DNA from: Rouxiella aceris
Lineage (GTDB): Bacteria; Pseudomonadota; Gammaproteobacteria; Enterobacterales; Enterobacteriaceae
DNA length: 64,000 nt
Direction: 5' to 3'
NCBI RefSeq assembly: GCF_012933545.1
Contig: NZ_JAADJU010000003.1
Location: 186,001 to 250,000, forward strand
The notes below the pieces were generated by a model that was not told the origin of the DNA, made no database searches, and worked only from the letters and a program-made list of their open reading frames with translations. The translations under genes and the position numbers were made by a program. Within the stretch, counting starts at the first letter, position 1; each line of letters starts with the position of its first letter. Shown piece by piece: positions 28,636-37,304 of the stretch.

Positions 28636-29118
28636 ATGAGTAACTCTTATCAAAACGAAATCCCTAAAGCACCTTTAAATTTGCGTTTCGATCTGCACAC
28701 CGGCGGTGCAGCCAAGAAAACCGAGCTTCCTCTCCAACTTGTAGTCACCGGCGATTTCAGCAACAGCGCCGAAGATCGTCCGCTGTCTGAGCGCAAAAAA
28801 ATCAACGTTAACAAAAATAACTTCAATAGCGCGCCTGAAGTGAAATTCTCCGTGCCGAACACCCCGGCCGCCAACGGCAGCGAAGATAGCCTGCAGCTTA
28901 TCTTCTGTGACAGGAAAGACTTCGAGCCGGAGCAGGTTGCTCGCCAAATCCCACAGCTGCCCGCCATGCTGGCTATGCACAACCTGCTGCGCAACCTCAA
29001 ATCTAACCTGCTGAACAACGTCACCTTCCGCAAAGGGCTGAAAGCCATCCTGAAAGATCCGGCACTTAGCGACGTACTGCGCGGCGAACTGTCTGCGTTA
29101 GCCACCGAACAAGCCTGA
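28636..29118 (+). CDS. tssB: T6SS sheath small subunit TssB (VipA)
   Basis: 160 residues. TssB pairs with TssC to build the contractile sheath. Family marks: NLRFDLHTGGAAKKTELPLQ, LVVTGDFSN, SERKKINVNKNNF, KDFEPEQVARQIPQL and NLLRNLKSNLLNNVTFRK. Compared with the usual sequence there is a short gap after NKNNFNS (the VLxxF region is missing), and several normally fixed charged residues are replaced (for example PAMLAMHNLLRN for RAMLAMRNLLRD; RKGLKAI for RKELExI). That suggests relaxed selection, fitting the loss of its partner TssC. The ATG at 28636 is chosen for its Shine-Dalgarno, over an upstream GTG at 28591. Confidence 0.92.
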   Translation: MSNSYQNEIPKAPLNLRFDLHTGGAAKKTELPLQLVVTGDFSNSAEDRPLSERKKINVNKNNFNSAPEVKFSVPNTPAANGSEDSLQLIFCDRKDFEPEQVARQIPQLPAMLAMHNLLRNLKSNLLNNVTFRKGLKAILKDPALSDVLRGELSALATEQA

Positions 29119-29156
29119 TCATCCCCGTAACGAACTATAGATAGAGAGAAATACTT

Positions 29157-29450
29157 ATGTCAGTTCAGAATGAAACCCATGCCAATGGTGAAACCACCTT
29201 GCTGGATCGCCCGGCTGTGGGTGGCGTTTATGCGTCGCTGTTTGAAAAAATCAACCTCAACCCGCTATCGGCGTTGAGCGCTCTCAACGTCTGGCAGAAC
29301 AATCAGACAATGTCGGATGCCACCGCCAACAGCCGCATCAACGCGCATCTGCCGTACATCTTCCTGCTTTCGCGCATCCCGCACTTCCAGGTGGAAGGCA
29401 TGGACGTGAACCTGTCGCTGGTTTCTCAGATGCCGAAAGCTAAAGCGTAA
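29157..29450 (+). pseudogene. tssC: TssC (sheath large subunit) internally deleted to 97 codons
   Basis: The normal TssC is about 490-510 residues. Here the N-terminal ~50 residues (LLDRPAVGGVYASLFEKINL) run through TMSDATANSRINAHLPYIF, which belongs near residue 400 of the intact protein, and then jump from LLSRI to PHFQVEGMDVNLSLVSQMPK, the extreme C-terminus. So there are at least two in-frame deletions, with start, stop and operon spacing kept. The first junction lies at DATAN, a motif I expect at both ends of the lost part (short-repeat deletion, inferred). The sheath handle and core are gone, so this product cannot form a sheath. Confidence 0.85.
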
Positions 29451-29464
29451 GGCGGAACTCAAGG

Positions 29465-30805
29465 ATGAAAACAGAACAACCACTCTGGGGCCGGGGCACC
29501 ATGATTTCGCCTCAGCACTTCCAGCAGCAGTCCGCCTGGCAGGCATGGCACAGCGAGTGCATCGCGCGTATGGGGCTGAATCAGCCGTGGGGCGTGTTTC
29601 AGGCGGAGTTTGAGCCAGAGGCGCTGAAGCTTGGCCGGCTCAAGCCGCGCCATCTGCACCTGCGCTTTCGCGACGGCACGCTGGTTGATACTCACAACGC
29701 CGATCCGCTGCCGCCGACGCTCACGCTGGAGGCGGAGCAGAAGGAAGTGACGGTTGTTCTGGCTCTGCCGCAGTTGTACGCCAGCGGAGGCAACTGCCTG
29801 CAGGAAGAGGACATCGCCGAGCGCCCAGTGCGTTTTCGCCAGCGCTGGCGCGATATCCGCAACCTGTTCGGGGATGATACTCGCCAGATTGCGGTACTGC
29901 AGCCGGAACTGACGCTGCGCTACGCGCATCAGGACAACAGCGACTGGCTGACCTGTCCGGTGGCCCGTTTGCAGCAGGACGCGCAGGGCGGCTGGACGCT
30001 GGACAACCAATTCCTGCCGCCGTTGCTGACGATGCAGGCCAGCTCGTGGCTGATGACCGCGCTGGAAATGCTGGTCACACAATTACGTGCACGTCTGGTG
30101 CGATTAATGTCCATGCGCCGCGAAAGCAACCAGCGCATGGCCGATTTTGCCGTCGCCGACGTCTCGCTGTTCTGGCTGCTCAACGCGCTCAACAGCGCCG
30201 AGCCGCTGCTGGCCGATTTTCAGCGCCATCCGCAAAGCCCGCCTGAACGGCTCTATCCCGAACTGGCGCGCCTCGCCGGCAGTCTGTTGACCTTCTCGCT
30301 CGAACATCAGGTCAGCGCTATCCCGGCCTATCGCCACGAAAACCTCAACGACGTTTTCCCGCCGCTGTTCAGCCTGCTCGGCACCCTGCTGGAAGCCAGC
30401 CTGCCGTCGCGCATGGTGGCAATCGACATGACGCACGACAGCCGTCTGCGTCAGTGGCAGGCACGTCTCAACGACCCGCGTCTGCGCGAGGAAGCCGATT
30501 TTTACCTCTCGGTGCGCTCGCCGCTGCCGGTGGCGCAGTTGCAGGAGCAATTCCCGCGTCAGTGCAAAGTCGGCAGCCCGGATGACGTGATTGCGCTGGT
30601 CAACAGCTCGCAGCTCGGTATTCCACTCAAGCCGCTGAGCCACGTGCCGGCGGCGATCCCGCTGCGCCTGGAGAACCAGTATTTCTCGCTGGATCTGTCG
30701 CACCCGGCGGCGCGCGCCATGCTCGAAAGCGGCAACTGCATGTTTTATGTCCCCGGCACGCTGGGTGATCCGGAACTTGAACTGTTCGCGGTGCTGAAAT
30801 CATGA
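29465..30805 (+). CDS. tssK: T6SS baseplate protein TssK
   Basis: 446 residues, normal length. TssK links the baseplate (TssF/G) to the membrane complex TssL/TssM. Family marks: WGRGTMISPQHFQQQSAW at the N-terminus, the shoulder/neck region with VARLQQDAQGG, LFWLLNALNSAEPLLADF in the middle helices, and the C-terminal head FSLDLSHPAARAMLESGNC, FYVPGTLGDPELELFAVL. Start at 29465 has AAGGATG spacing and follows the tssC stop by 14 bases. Stop overlaps tssL by 4 bases. Confidence 0.95.
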   Translation: MKTEQPLWGRGTMISPQHFQQQSAWQAWHSECIARMGLNQPWGVFQAEFEPEALKLGRLKPRHLHLRFRDGTLVDTHNADPLPPTLTLEAEQKEVTVVLALPQLYASGGNCLQEEDIAERPVRFRQRWRDIRNLFGDDTRQIAVLQPELTLRYAHQDNSDWLTCPVARLQQDAQGGWTLDNQFLPPLLTMQASSWLMTALEMLVTQLRARLVRLMSMRRESNQRMADFAVADVSLFWLLNALNSAEPLLADFQRHPQSPPERLYPELARLAGSLLTFSLEHQVSAIPAYRHENLNDVFPPLFSLLGTLLEASLPSRMVAIDMTHDSRLRQWQARLNDPRLREEADFYLSVRSPLPVAQLQEQFPRQCKVGSPDDVIALVNSSQLGIPLKPLSHVPAAIPLRLENQYFSLDLSHPAARAMLESGNCMFYVPGTLGDPELELFAVLKS

Positions 30806-31476
30806 GTGTTAAAGCAAAAACTATCGATATTGATGCGCTGCTGCAGAACACCTGGCTGCAGGTGATCAGCCTGCGCCACAGCCCGCAGTTTGCCGACGGC
30901 GAAGGGCTGGCGCTGTGGCAGCGCTGTGTCAATGACGCCGAACGCGTACAGCTCACGCTGCGTGAAGCGGGCGTCAGCCGCGAAAGCTGTCACGACATCC
31001 TGCTGGCGCAGTGTGCGCTGCTGGACGAGGCGGTGAAAGGGCGCGGCGTGCAGGACGACGCCTGTGTGCAGTGGTATCACATGCCACTGCAGGGCCACTT
31101 TTTACAGACCATGGACGCGGGCGAAACGCTGTGCGACCGCATGCAGCGGGTGCTGACGCAGCCAGAAGCCGACGAAATGGTGCTGACCTGTTTTCACCGA
31201 GTGATGATGCTGGGCTTTCTCGGCGGCTATGTATCTACGGATACCCCTGCGCGTCAGCAACTGGTGAACGCGCTGACTAAACGCGTGCCTGCTTTCACAC
31301 GCGCGGCGGATGTGCCTTTGCTTTCTGTGGCAAACGGCGGCCTGCGCGGCGGCTGGCTCAGCAACTGGTCGATGCGCCTCGGCTTGACCGCGCTGCTGCT
31401 GGTGGCGCTGTGGTGGGGGCTGAATCACTGGCTTGACCATCTCATCACCACGCTGCTGCCCGGAGTCAAAGAATGA
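30802..31476 (+). CDS. tssL: T6SS inner-membrane protein TssL (DotU/IcmH family)
   Basis: 224 residues: a cytoplasmic helical hook (DIDALLQNTWLQVISLRHSP, CHDILLAQCALLDEAV, LTCFHRVMMLGFLGGY) and one C-terminal membrane helix (LGLTALLLVALWWGLNHWL), the normal short TssL without a peptidoglycan domain; that domain is on the next gene. It forms the membrane complex with TssM and TssJ. ATGA overlaps on both sides show translational coupling with tssK and tagL. Confidence 0.93.
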   Translation: MSVKAKTIDIDALLQNTWLQVISLRHSPQFADGEGLALWQRCVNDAERVQLTLREAGVSRESCHDILLAQCALLDEAVKGRGVQDDACVQWYHMPLQGHFLQTMDAGETLCDRMQRVLTQPEADEMVLTCFHRVMMLGFLGGYVSTDTPARQQLVNALTKRVPAFTRAADVPLLSVANGGLRGGWLSNWSMRLGLTALLLVALWWGLNHWLDHLITTLLPGVKE

Positions 31477-33155
31477 CGCCGTGGCTTCTGCGTTTGCTGG
31501 CGCTCTGGATCTGCGGACTTGCCGCTGTGCTGTGCCTGCTGTTTCTGCCGATATCGCGCAGCACTGCTGTGCTGCTGTTGCTGGCAATCATGCTGGCGAG
31601 CGGCATCGTGTTGCTGAAAAAGTCGCGCCGCCGCCATCAGGCTGCGCAGGATGGGTGGACGGATTTACCCGACGCCGCGTACCGCCAGCCGGTGGTGCTG
31701 TGCTGCAGCGAGAGCGCTCTTTCCGCTGACAAACCGGTGCGCATCCTGCCGCACGGCTGCTTTATCCGCGTTGCCGAAAGCAGCGACCTCCAGCACAGCG
31801 TGCGCCAGCTGTTGCAACTGCGTCCCGACTGGGGCCGCCAGATGTCCATTTGCTTCAGCATCAGCCCGCAGCAACAGCAGGACGCGACAGCGCTGGAAAA
31901 TCAGCTGTTCGCGCTGCGCTGGCAGATTGCGTTGCTGCGCCGTGAAACCCGCCAGGCGCTACCGCTGCTGCTTAACCTCGGCGTGGCCGGCGACATGACG
32001 CAGTGCGCCGAGCCGCTGTGGCTGGTGCAGCTGGCGAACAACCCACCGCAAATCTGGCTGGATGACACCCCGCCGCGTGGCACGACCGAATGGCTGGAAT
32101 CGGGCGGCAGTGTGGCAATGCAGCAGCAAATTCTGCTCAACACGCTGGATGACTGGACGCGTGAAAACGTACTGCGCGTGCTGACGCAAGCGCACAGCGA
32201 TGTTGCACCGGTTGTGCCCGGCGCACTGATGCTGCATCTGCAATCCGGCACATCGGGCGATAACGATTCGCTTTGGCACGCCTGGCTGTTAAAGCACACC
32301 GCCATCAACAGCGCGGGTGCGCACGCCGCGCCAGTTCTTCCAGAATTCATTCTCCCGCAACTGCCGCAGGGCCGAGGCCTGACGCCGCGCGTGCGGGCGC
32401 TGCGCGTGGCACTCAACGCCTTTGTTGCTGCCGCCGTTATCGCACTGTGCGCGGTGGCCTGGAACAATCAGTCGCTGATCCGCCGTATCGCCTTTGATCT
32501 CGCTTATTACAACCGCATCGCCATGACCGACTACGCACCGAAGCTGGCGGCGGTCAGCGTACTGCGCGAAGACGCGGGCCTGCTCGACGGCTACGCGCGT
32601 CAGGGCGCGCCACTGCGCCTTGGCCTCGGGCTGTATCAGGGCGGGCATCTACATCTGCCGGTGTTGCACGCTATCAGCACCTGGACTCCTGAACCCAAAC
32701 CCGTTGCGGTAGAGAAGCCCAAACCACAGCCCACGCGGGTTCGCCTCGACAGCCTGTCGCTGTTCGACTCCGGCAAATCCGAGTTGAAAACCGGCTCAAC
32801 CAAAGTGCTGGTGAACGCGCTGGTCGGCATCAAGGCGAAGCCGGGTTGGCTGATTGTGGTCAGCGGCCACACCGACAGCACCGGCAACGCGCAGAAGAAT
32901 CAGCAGTTGTCGCAGCGGCGCGCGGAATCCGTGCGCGACTGGATGCGCGACACCGGCGACGTAGACGAGAGCTGCCTTGCGGTGCAGGGCTTCGGTCAGA
33001 GCCGCCCGATTGAGAGTAACGACACTCCGGAAGGCCGCGCAGCCAACCGGCGGGTAGAAATCAGTCTGGTGCCGCAGGCCGACGCCTGTCAGGCAGCAGA
33101 CGCAATCCCTCCGTCATCACAGGACGGTGACGGCAATTATGAAAAAAAGGAGTAA
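31473..33155 (+). CDS. T6SS-associated OmpA-domain inner-membrane protein (TagL-like)
   Basis: 560 residues. Two TM helices near the N-terminus (LLALWICGLAAVLCLLFLP, TAVLLLLAIMLASGIVLL), a large central domain, a third TM (LNAFVAAAVIALCAVAWNN, about residue 310), then a Pro-rich linker (KPKPQPTR) and a C-terminal OmpA peptidoglycan-binding domain. That domain starts SLSLFDSGKSELKTGST and carries the diagnostic SGHTDSTGN...QLSQRRAESV and AANRRVEI. It anchors the T6SS membrane complex to peptidoglycan beside a TssL that lacks such a domain. Intact. Confidence 0.88.
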   Translation: MTPWLLRLLALWICGLAAVLCLLFLPISRSTAVLLLLAIMLASGIVLLKKSRRRHQAAQDGWTDLPDAAYRQPVVLCCSESALSADKPVRILPHGCFIRVAESSDLQHSVRQLLQLRPDWGRQMSICFSISPQQQQDATALENQLFALRWQIALLRRETRQALPLLLNLGVAGDMTQCAEPLWLVQLANNPPQIWLDDTPPRGTTEWLESGGSVAMQQQILLNTLDDWTRENVLRVLTQAHSDVAPVVPGALMLHLQSGTSGDNDSLWHAWLLKHTAINSAGAHAAPVLPEFILPQLPQGRGLTPRVRALRVALNAFVAAAVIALCAVAWNNQSLIRRIAFDLAYYNRIAMTDYAPKLAAVSVLREDAGLLDGYARQGAPLRLGLGLYQGGHLHLPVLHAISTWTPEPKPVAVEKPKPQPTRVRLDSLSLFDSGKSELKTGSTKVLVNALVGIKAKPGWLIVVSGHTDSTGNAQKNQQLSQRRAESVRDWMRDTGDVDESCLAVQGFGQSRPIESNDTPEGRAANRRVEISLVPQADACQAADAIPPSSQDGDGNYEKKE

Positions 33156-33158
33156 CAC

Positions 33159-33650
33159 ATGGCAATTCCGGTTTATCTGTGGCTGAAGGACGACGGCGGT
33201 GCGGACATCAAGGGCTCGGTGGACGTGCAGGACCGTGAAGGCAGCATCGAAATCGTGGCGCAGGAACACAACCTGTATATCCCGACCGACAACAACACCG
33301 GCAAGCTGACCGGCACGCGCATTCACACGCCGTTCCTGTTTACCAAGGAAATCGACTCGTCCAGCCCATACCTCTACAAGGCGGTCACCACCGGCCAGAC
33401 GCTGAAAGAAGCCGAGTTCAAATGGTACCGCATCAGCGACGCGGGTCAGGAAGTGGAGTACTTCAACACCAAACTGGAAAACGTGAAGGTGGTGAAGGTC
33501 AATCCGCTGATGCACGACGTTAAGGACCCGTCGAAAGAGAAGCACAACCATCTGGAGCAGATTGAGTTGCGCTACGAAAAAATCACCTGGACCTACAAAG
33601 ACGGCAACATCATTCACTCGGATTCGTGGAATGAGCGAGCGACAGCGTAA
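33159..33650 (+). CDS. hcp: Hcp tube protein TssD
   Basis: 163 residues, normal length: PVYLWLKDDGGADIKGSVDV, EIVAQEHNLYIP, THTPF-like HTPFLFTKEIDSSSPYL, then EFKWYRISDAGQEVEYF and IELRYEKITWTYKDGNI. It forms the stacked hexameric rings expelled by sheath contraction. No sign of decay. Good ribosome site (AAAGGAGTAACAC) and only 3 bases after tagL. Followed by two hairpins that could uncouple its level from downstream genes. Confidence 0.96.
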   Translation: MAIPVYLWLKDDGGADIKGSVDVQDREGSIEIVAQEHNLYIPTDNNTGKLTGTRIHTPFLFTKEIDSSSPYLYKAVTTGQTLKEAEFKWYRISDAGQEVEYFNTKLENVKVVKVNPLMHDVKDPSKEKHNHLEQIELRYEKITWTYKDGNIIHSDSWNERATA

Positions 33651-33668
33651 TCCGCACTGACGCTGCAT

Positions 33669-33736
33669 GGGCGGGCCATCGGGCCGCCCTCATGTTCAGA
33701 AACTGGTTTGTGGCTCGGCGCGGGTGCAGCCACAAA
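33669..33736 (+). promoter_or_regulatory. Two hairpins between hcp and clpV remnant
   Basis: GGGCGG/CCGCCC (33669-33674 with 33684-33689) and TTTGTGGCT/AGCCACAAA (33707-33715 with 33728-33736). Neither has a long T-run, so they are weak terminators or 3'-end stabilisers. Such structures behind hcp could give high hcp message relative to the downstream genes (inference). Confidence 0.5.
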
Positions 33737-33819
33737 TCACTTACATCCTTCCTGCTGCCTTATGCGCCTTGGTTTACGGCGAAGGGCGGTAGCGTGCCCC
33801 TAATCAGGAGCATTTTACT

Positions 33820-34014
33820 ATGGACAGTCAGCCAGCCGCTCTTCTGCGTCGCTTCAACCCGTTCTGCGCGCAGGCGCTGGAAGCCGCCGCGCAGGCCAAA
33901 ATCCAGCCGGATCACTGGCTGCTGAATCTGCTGCAGCAGCGCGCCCGCGGCACCTTAAGCAACAGCCTGACGCGGGATACTAACGAAGCAGGCGAAGTGA
34001 GCTTTACGTTCTGA
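33820..34014 (+). pseudogene. clpV: ClpV (TssH) internally deleted to 64 codons
   Basis: The AAA+ ATPase ClpV is normally about 850-900 residues. Only the N-domain start (LLRRFNPFCAQALEAAAQA, then QPDHWLLNLLQQ) is left, fused to a short tail (NEAGEVSFTF) that looks like the usual C-terminal end of ClpV. Both ATPase modules, the Walker A and B motifs and the middle domain are absent. Start and stop are preserved, as in the tssC remnant. Ribosome site AGGAG at 33806 is kept. The product cannot recycle sheath. Confidence 0.8.
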
Positions 34015-34057
34015 TTGAGCAACGGTTCCTGTACACGGTATTTAAAAGGATTTAACC

Positions 34058-36430
34058 ATGAGCGAAACGGCCATTCCCTTCTTCAGCCACAACCATAATT
34101 TGCTGAAGGTCACGGACAATACATCCCCTCTCGACGTACTCAGTTTTGAAGGTACAGAAGCGCTGAGCGCCCCGTTCAGCTGGAAAATCATCTTCACCAG
34201 CAGCGATAAAAACATCAGCCGCGAAGCGATGCTGCTGAAAACCGCGTCGCTGACCCTGCAGCCGTCGCCGCAGAGCCTTACTGGCCTGCAGCACAAAGCC
34301 GAACCGCTGCGCGTGGTGCAGGGCGTGGTAACCGGTTTCGATATGCTCGGCGTGTCGGCCGACGAAGCGCGCTACGCCATCCGGTTGCAGCCGCGCCTGG
34401 CGCTGCTGGCGCGCACCCGACAGAACGCCATCTGGCAGGATGCATCGGTGCCGCAGATTGTCGAATCCATCTTGCGCGACCGCCACGGCATGCGCGGCCA
34501 GGACTTTGTGTTTAATCTCAGCCGCAACTACCCGAAGCGCGAGCAGGTGATGCAGTTCGATGAGGACGACCTGCGTTTCGTCTCGCGTCTGCTGGCGGAA
34601 GTCGGCATCTGGTTCCGCTTCACCACCGACACGCGCCTCAACATCGACGTGGTGGAATTTTACGACGGCCCGCAGGGTTACCAGACCAGTCTGACGCTGG
34701 CCGCCGTGCCGCCGTCCGGCCTGCACGATAATGGCGTGGAGTCGGTATGGGACATGGAAAGCCGCTACCGCGTGGTGGAGAAAACTGTCAGCACCCGCGA
34801 CTACAACTACCGCGACGCCACCGCCGACATGAACGCGCAGGCCGACGTCACCGGCGGCGACGACACCACCTACGGCGAAGCCTATCACTGGGCGGATAAC
34901 TATCTGCAGGTGGGAGAGGTTTATAGCGCAACACCAACAACCGAGAGCGGGGCGTTCTACGCCCGGCTGCGCCACGAGCGCTACCTCAACCGCCAGACGC
35001 AGCTCAGCGGCAAATCCAGTTGCGCGACGCTGATGCCCGGCGTGGTGGTGCGCGTCAGCGGCAGCAACGCGGCAGACGTTTTTCACCGCGGCGTGGTCAT
35101 CACCTCGCTGCTGTGCCGCGCGGCGCGTGACAGCAGCATGGAAACCCTCTTTCACGGCATCCCGGCGGAAGGGCGCTACAGCTATCGCCCGGAACCGGCG
35201 CCGCGCCCGGTGATGGCAGGCACCTTACCGGCGCGCATCACCAGCACCACCAGCAACGACATCTACGGCCACATCGACCGCGACGGACGCTATCGCGTCA
35301 GCATGCTGTTTGACCGCGCGGGCTGGGAAAGCGGCTTCGAAAGTTTATGGGTGCGCCAGTCGCGCCCGTTTGCCGGCGACACCTACGGTCTGCACCTGCC
35401 GTTGCTGGCCGGTACCGAAGTGGCAATTGGCTTCGAGCACGGCAACCCGGATCGTCCGTACATCGCCGGCGTGCTGCATGATTCATCCCGCCCCGACCAC
35501 GTCACCATTCGCAATTACAAGCGCAACGTGCTGCGCACGCCGTCCAATAACAAGCTTCGCCTCGACGACACGCGCGGCCAGGAGCACATCAAGCTCAGCA
35601 CCGAATACGGCGGCAAGAGTCAGCTCAACCTCGGTCATCTGGTTGATGACGAACGGCAGGCGCGCGGCGAAGGTGCTGAACTGCGCAGCGATGAGTGGGT
35701 TGCGATCCGTGGCGGTAAAGGGGTGCTGCTGACCACGCAGTTACAGCCAAAGGCAATGGCGAAGCAGCTGGATATGGATGAAATCAAGCGTCAGTTAACG
35801 GATGCGCTGTCGCTGGCACAATCCCTGTCTGGGCTGTTAGAGACGGCCCAGATTGATCCGATGGATAACAGTACACAGCAGCAGTTTTTGCAACAGACCG
35901 TAGATCAGCTGCAGCAGCCTGCGATTGTCGCCGGAGCCCCTGCCGGGATAGCGTTATCTACCCCTCAGCACATCCAATTGAGTGCCAACCACAATCAGAT
36001 AATTACCGCCGGTGGAAACACTGAAATCAGCGCACTTAAACGCATGGTACTGGCCGCGCGAAAAGGCTTTGTCGCCTTCGCCCATGAGATGGGCATGAAG
36101 CTGGTTGCCGCGACCGGCAAAGTGGAAATTCAGGCTCAGACTAATGCTCTGGATCTCATCGCCAGCAAAGCTCTCACCATTAGCAGTACCAGCGATGAAA
36201 TCATTATATCGGCGAAGAGGAAAATCACGCTGCAGTGCGGTGGTTCTTCTTTAACGATTGACCCGAGCAAAATTGAACTCGGCACGGGTGGACAGTTTAA
36301 TGTTAAGAGCGCCGAGTTTGATTATGCCGCAGCGGCAAAAATGGCGATGCCCTTCCCGGAATTCACCGCTTGTGAGTCTGCAGCCGCGGATGCGGCAAGT
36401 AACGGTGATGCCACAGTGCCACTTAACTAA
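34058..36430 (+). CDS. vgrG: VgrG spike protein (TssI)
   Basis: 790 residues: gp27-like region (FEGTEALSAPFSWKIIFTSS to about residue 370), gp5 OB-fold (HIDRDGRYRVSMLFDRAGWE, VRQSRPFAGDTYGLHLPLLA, EVAIGFEHGNPDRPYIAGVL), the NNKLRLDDTRGQEHIKLSTE segment, then a DUF2345-type beta-helix needle (about 560-740). No catalytic C-terminal extension is present; the protein ends SNGDATVPLN. It carries PAAR and, with the DUF4123 protein, loads the downstream effector. Intact. Confidence 0.95.
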   Translation: MSETAIPFFSHNHNLLKVTDNTSPLDVLSFEGTEALSAPFSWKIIFTSSDKNISREAMLLKTASLTLQPSPQSLTGLQHKAEPLRVVQGVVTGFDMLGVSADEARYAIRLQPRLALLARTRQNAIWQDASVPQIVESILRDRHGMRGQDFVFNLSRNYPKREQVMQFDEDDLRFVSRLLAEVGIWFRFTTDTRLNIDVVEFYDGPQGYQTSLTLAAVPPSGLHDNGVESVWDMESRYRVVEKTVSTRDYNYRDATADMNAQADVTGGDDTTYGEAYHWADNYLQVGEVYSATPTTESGAFYARLRHERYLNRQTQLSGKSSCATLMPGVVVRVSGSNAADVFHRGVVITSLLCRAARDSSMETLFHGIPAEGRYSYRPEPAPRPVMAGTLPARITSTTSNDIYGHIDRDGRYRVSMLFDRAGWESGFESLWVRQSRPFAGDTYGLHLPLLAGTEVAIGFEHGNPDRPYIAGVLHDSSRPDHVTIRNYKRNVLRTPSNNKLRLDDTRGQEHIKLSTEYGGKSQLNLGHLVDDERQARGEGAELRSDEWVAIRGGKGVLLTTQLQPKAMAKQLDMDEIKRQLTDALSLAQSLSGLLETAQIDPMDNSTQQQFLQQTVDQLQQPAIVAGAPAGIALSTPQHIQLSANHNQIITAGGNTEISALKRMVLAARKGFVAFAHEMGMKLVAATGKVEIQAQTNALDLIASKALTISSTSDEIIISAKRKITLQCGGSSLTIDPSKIELGTGGQFNVKSAEFDYAAAAKMAMPFPEFTACESAAADAASNGDATVPLN

Positions 36431-36439
36431 GGATCGGTT

Positions 36440-37303
36440 ATGACGATTGAATATATCTCTCCACACCGGGCTTTAGGAACGCATCAATATGCGGTGATTG
36501 ACCGTCAGCAGGTCCCTGAATTACCCGATTTATGGCCGGTGATTGAGCTGGTATTGCCGATGCTGGCTCCACAGGCTCATCTTTATCCCTGGCTGGTACC
36601 GTTGAGTGAAATGCCTTCGCAGGAGTGGAAAACGCTTATGGCAGACCTCTCCGTCCATGCCGGATCTCGTACTCCACAAGTCTGCAGTTTGCTGGTTTCC
36701 AGCACTCTTTCGCCTCAGCAGATTCAAAGCGCACTGGTCAACGCTCTCTACTTTAAAGATGTCAGGCACCATGGCCATATTTTGCGCTTTTATGATCCCA
36801 GAGTGTTGTTTCACCTGCACTGGATGCTAAGTCCATGGCAGTTATCTAACCTGCTTTCGGCAAGGGATATCCCATGCTGGACGTTCTGGCTGGAAGGTGG
36901 CTGGCATACTCTCGAGTTCACTGATCAGGCGGCCGTTAAGCCGACAGACACCGCAGCTATCAGCCTGCATCAAATAGCGCATTGCGGGCTGATAAACCAG
37001 GCGCTGCTGCAGTTGCCATCGTATGCAGATATGCAGCAGCGTCAGCAGATCAGCCGTCGACTGGAAGCGTTAATGATGCAGGCAGCGAAGTGCGGTCTTT
37101 CCACTGATGAAGATCGTATTGCGTTTGCACTGCATGGCCTGACTCAGCCTGAAGGGTTCTGGGCTGCGCGAAATATGTCCGTATTTTTACAGCAGGCAAG
37201 CCAATATCCTGATTTATATCGCAATGAAACCCATTCCTGGGATGAAAGTCGCTGGCAGGAAATGACCGGAGTGCAGAGTAACAACGCAAGGAGCATCTTC
37301 TAA
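36440..37303 (+). CDS. DUF4123-domain effector adaptor (Tap/Tec type)
   Basis: 287 residues. Begins ALGTHQYAVIDRQQVPELPD and has the DUF4123 features LYPWLVPLSE, then HILRFYDPRVLFHLHWMLSP and WTFWLEGGWHTLEF. DUF4123 proteins are chaperones that bind a cognate effector and place it on VgrG; here the gene lies between vgrG and a VasX-like effector, the standard order. Pieces of its 3' end (GACCGGAGTGC...GGGAGCATCTTCT) recur before two later genes, which shows that this region was duplicated. Confidence 0.9.
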   Translation: MTIEYISPHRALGTHQYAVIDRQQVPELPDLWPVIELVLPMLAPQAHLYPWLVPLSEMPSQEWKTLMADLSVHAGSRTPQVCSLLVSSTLSPQQIQSALVNALYFKDVRHHGHILRFYDPRVLFHLHWMLSPWQLSNLLSARDIPCWTFWLEGGWHTLEFTDQAAVKPTDTAAISLHQIAHCGLINQALLQLPSYADMQQRQQISRRLEALMMQAAKCGLSTDEDRIAFALHGLTQPEGFWAARNMSVFLQQASQYPDLYRNETHSWDESRWQEMTGVQSNNARSIF

Positions 37304-37304
37304 A

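Noticed and set aside
29157-34014. Idea that the short tssC and clpV frames are natural small proteins
   Set aside because: Each joins the N-terminal and C-terminal ends of a much larger known protein in the right operon position, which is best explained by internal deletion. Assembly error remains possible and is flagged in the findings.
34052-35155. 367-codon minus-strand frame opposite vgrG
   Set aside because: Antisense shadow of a clear VgrG; His/Arg/Val-rich composition without a known fold.
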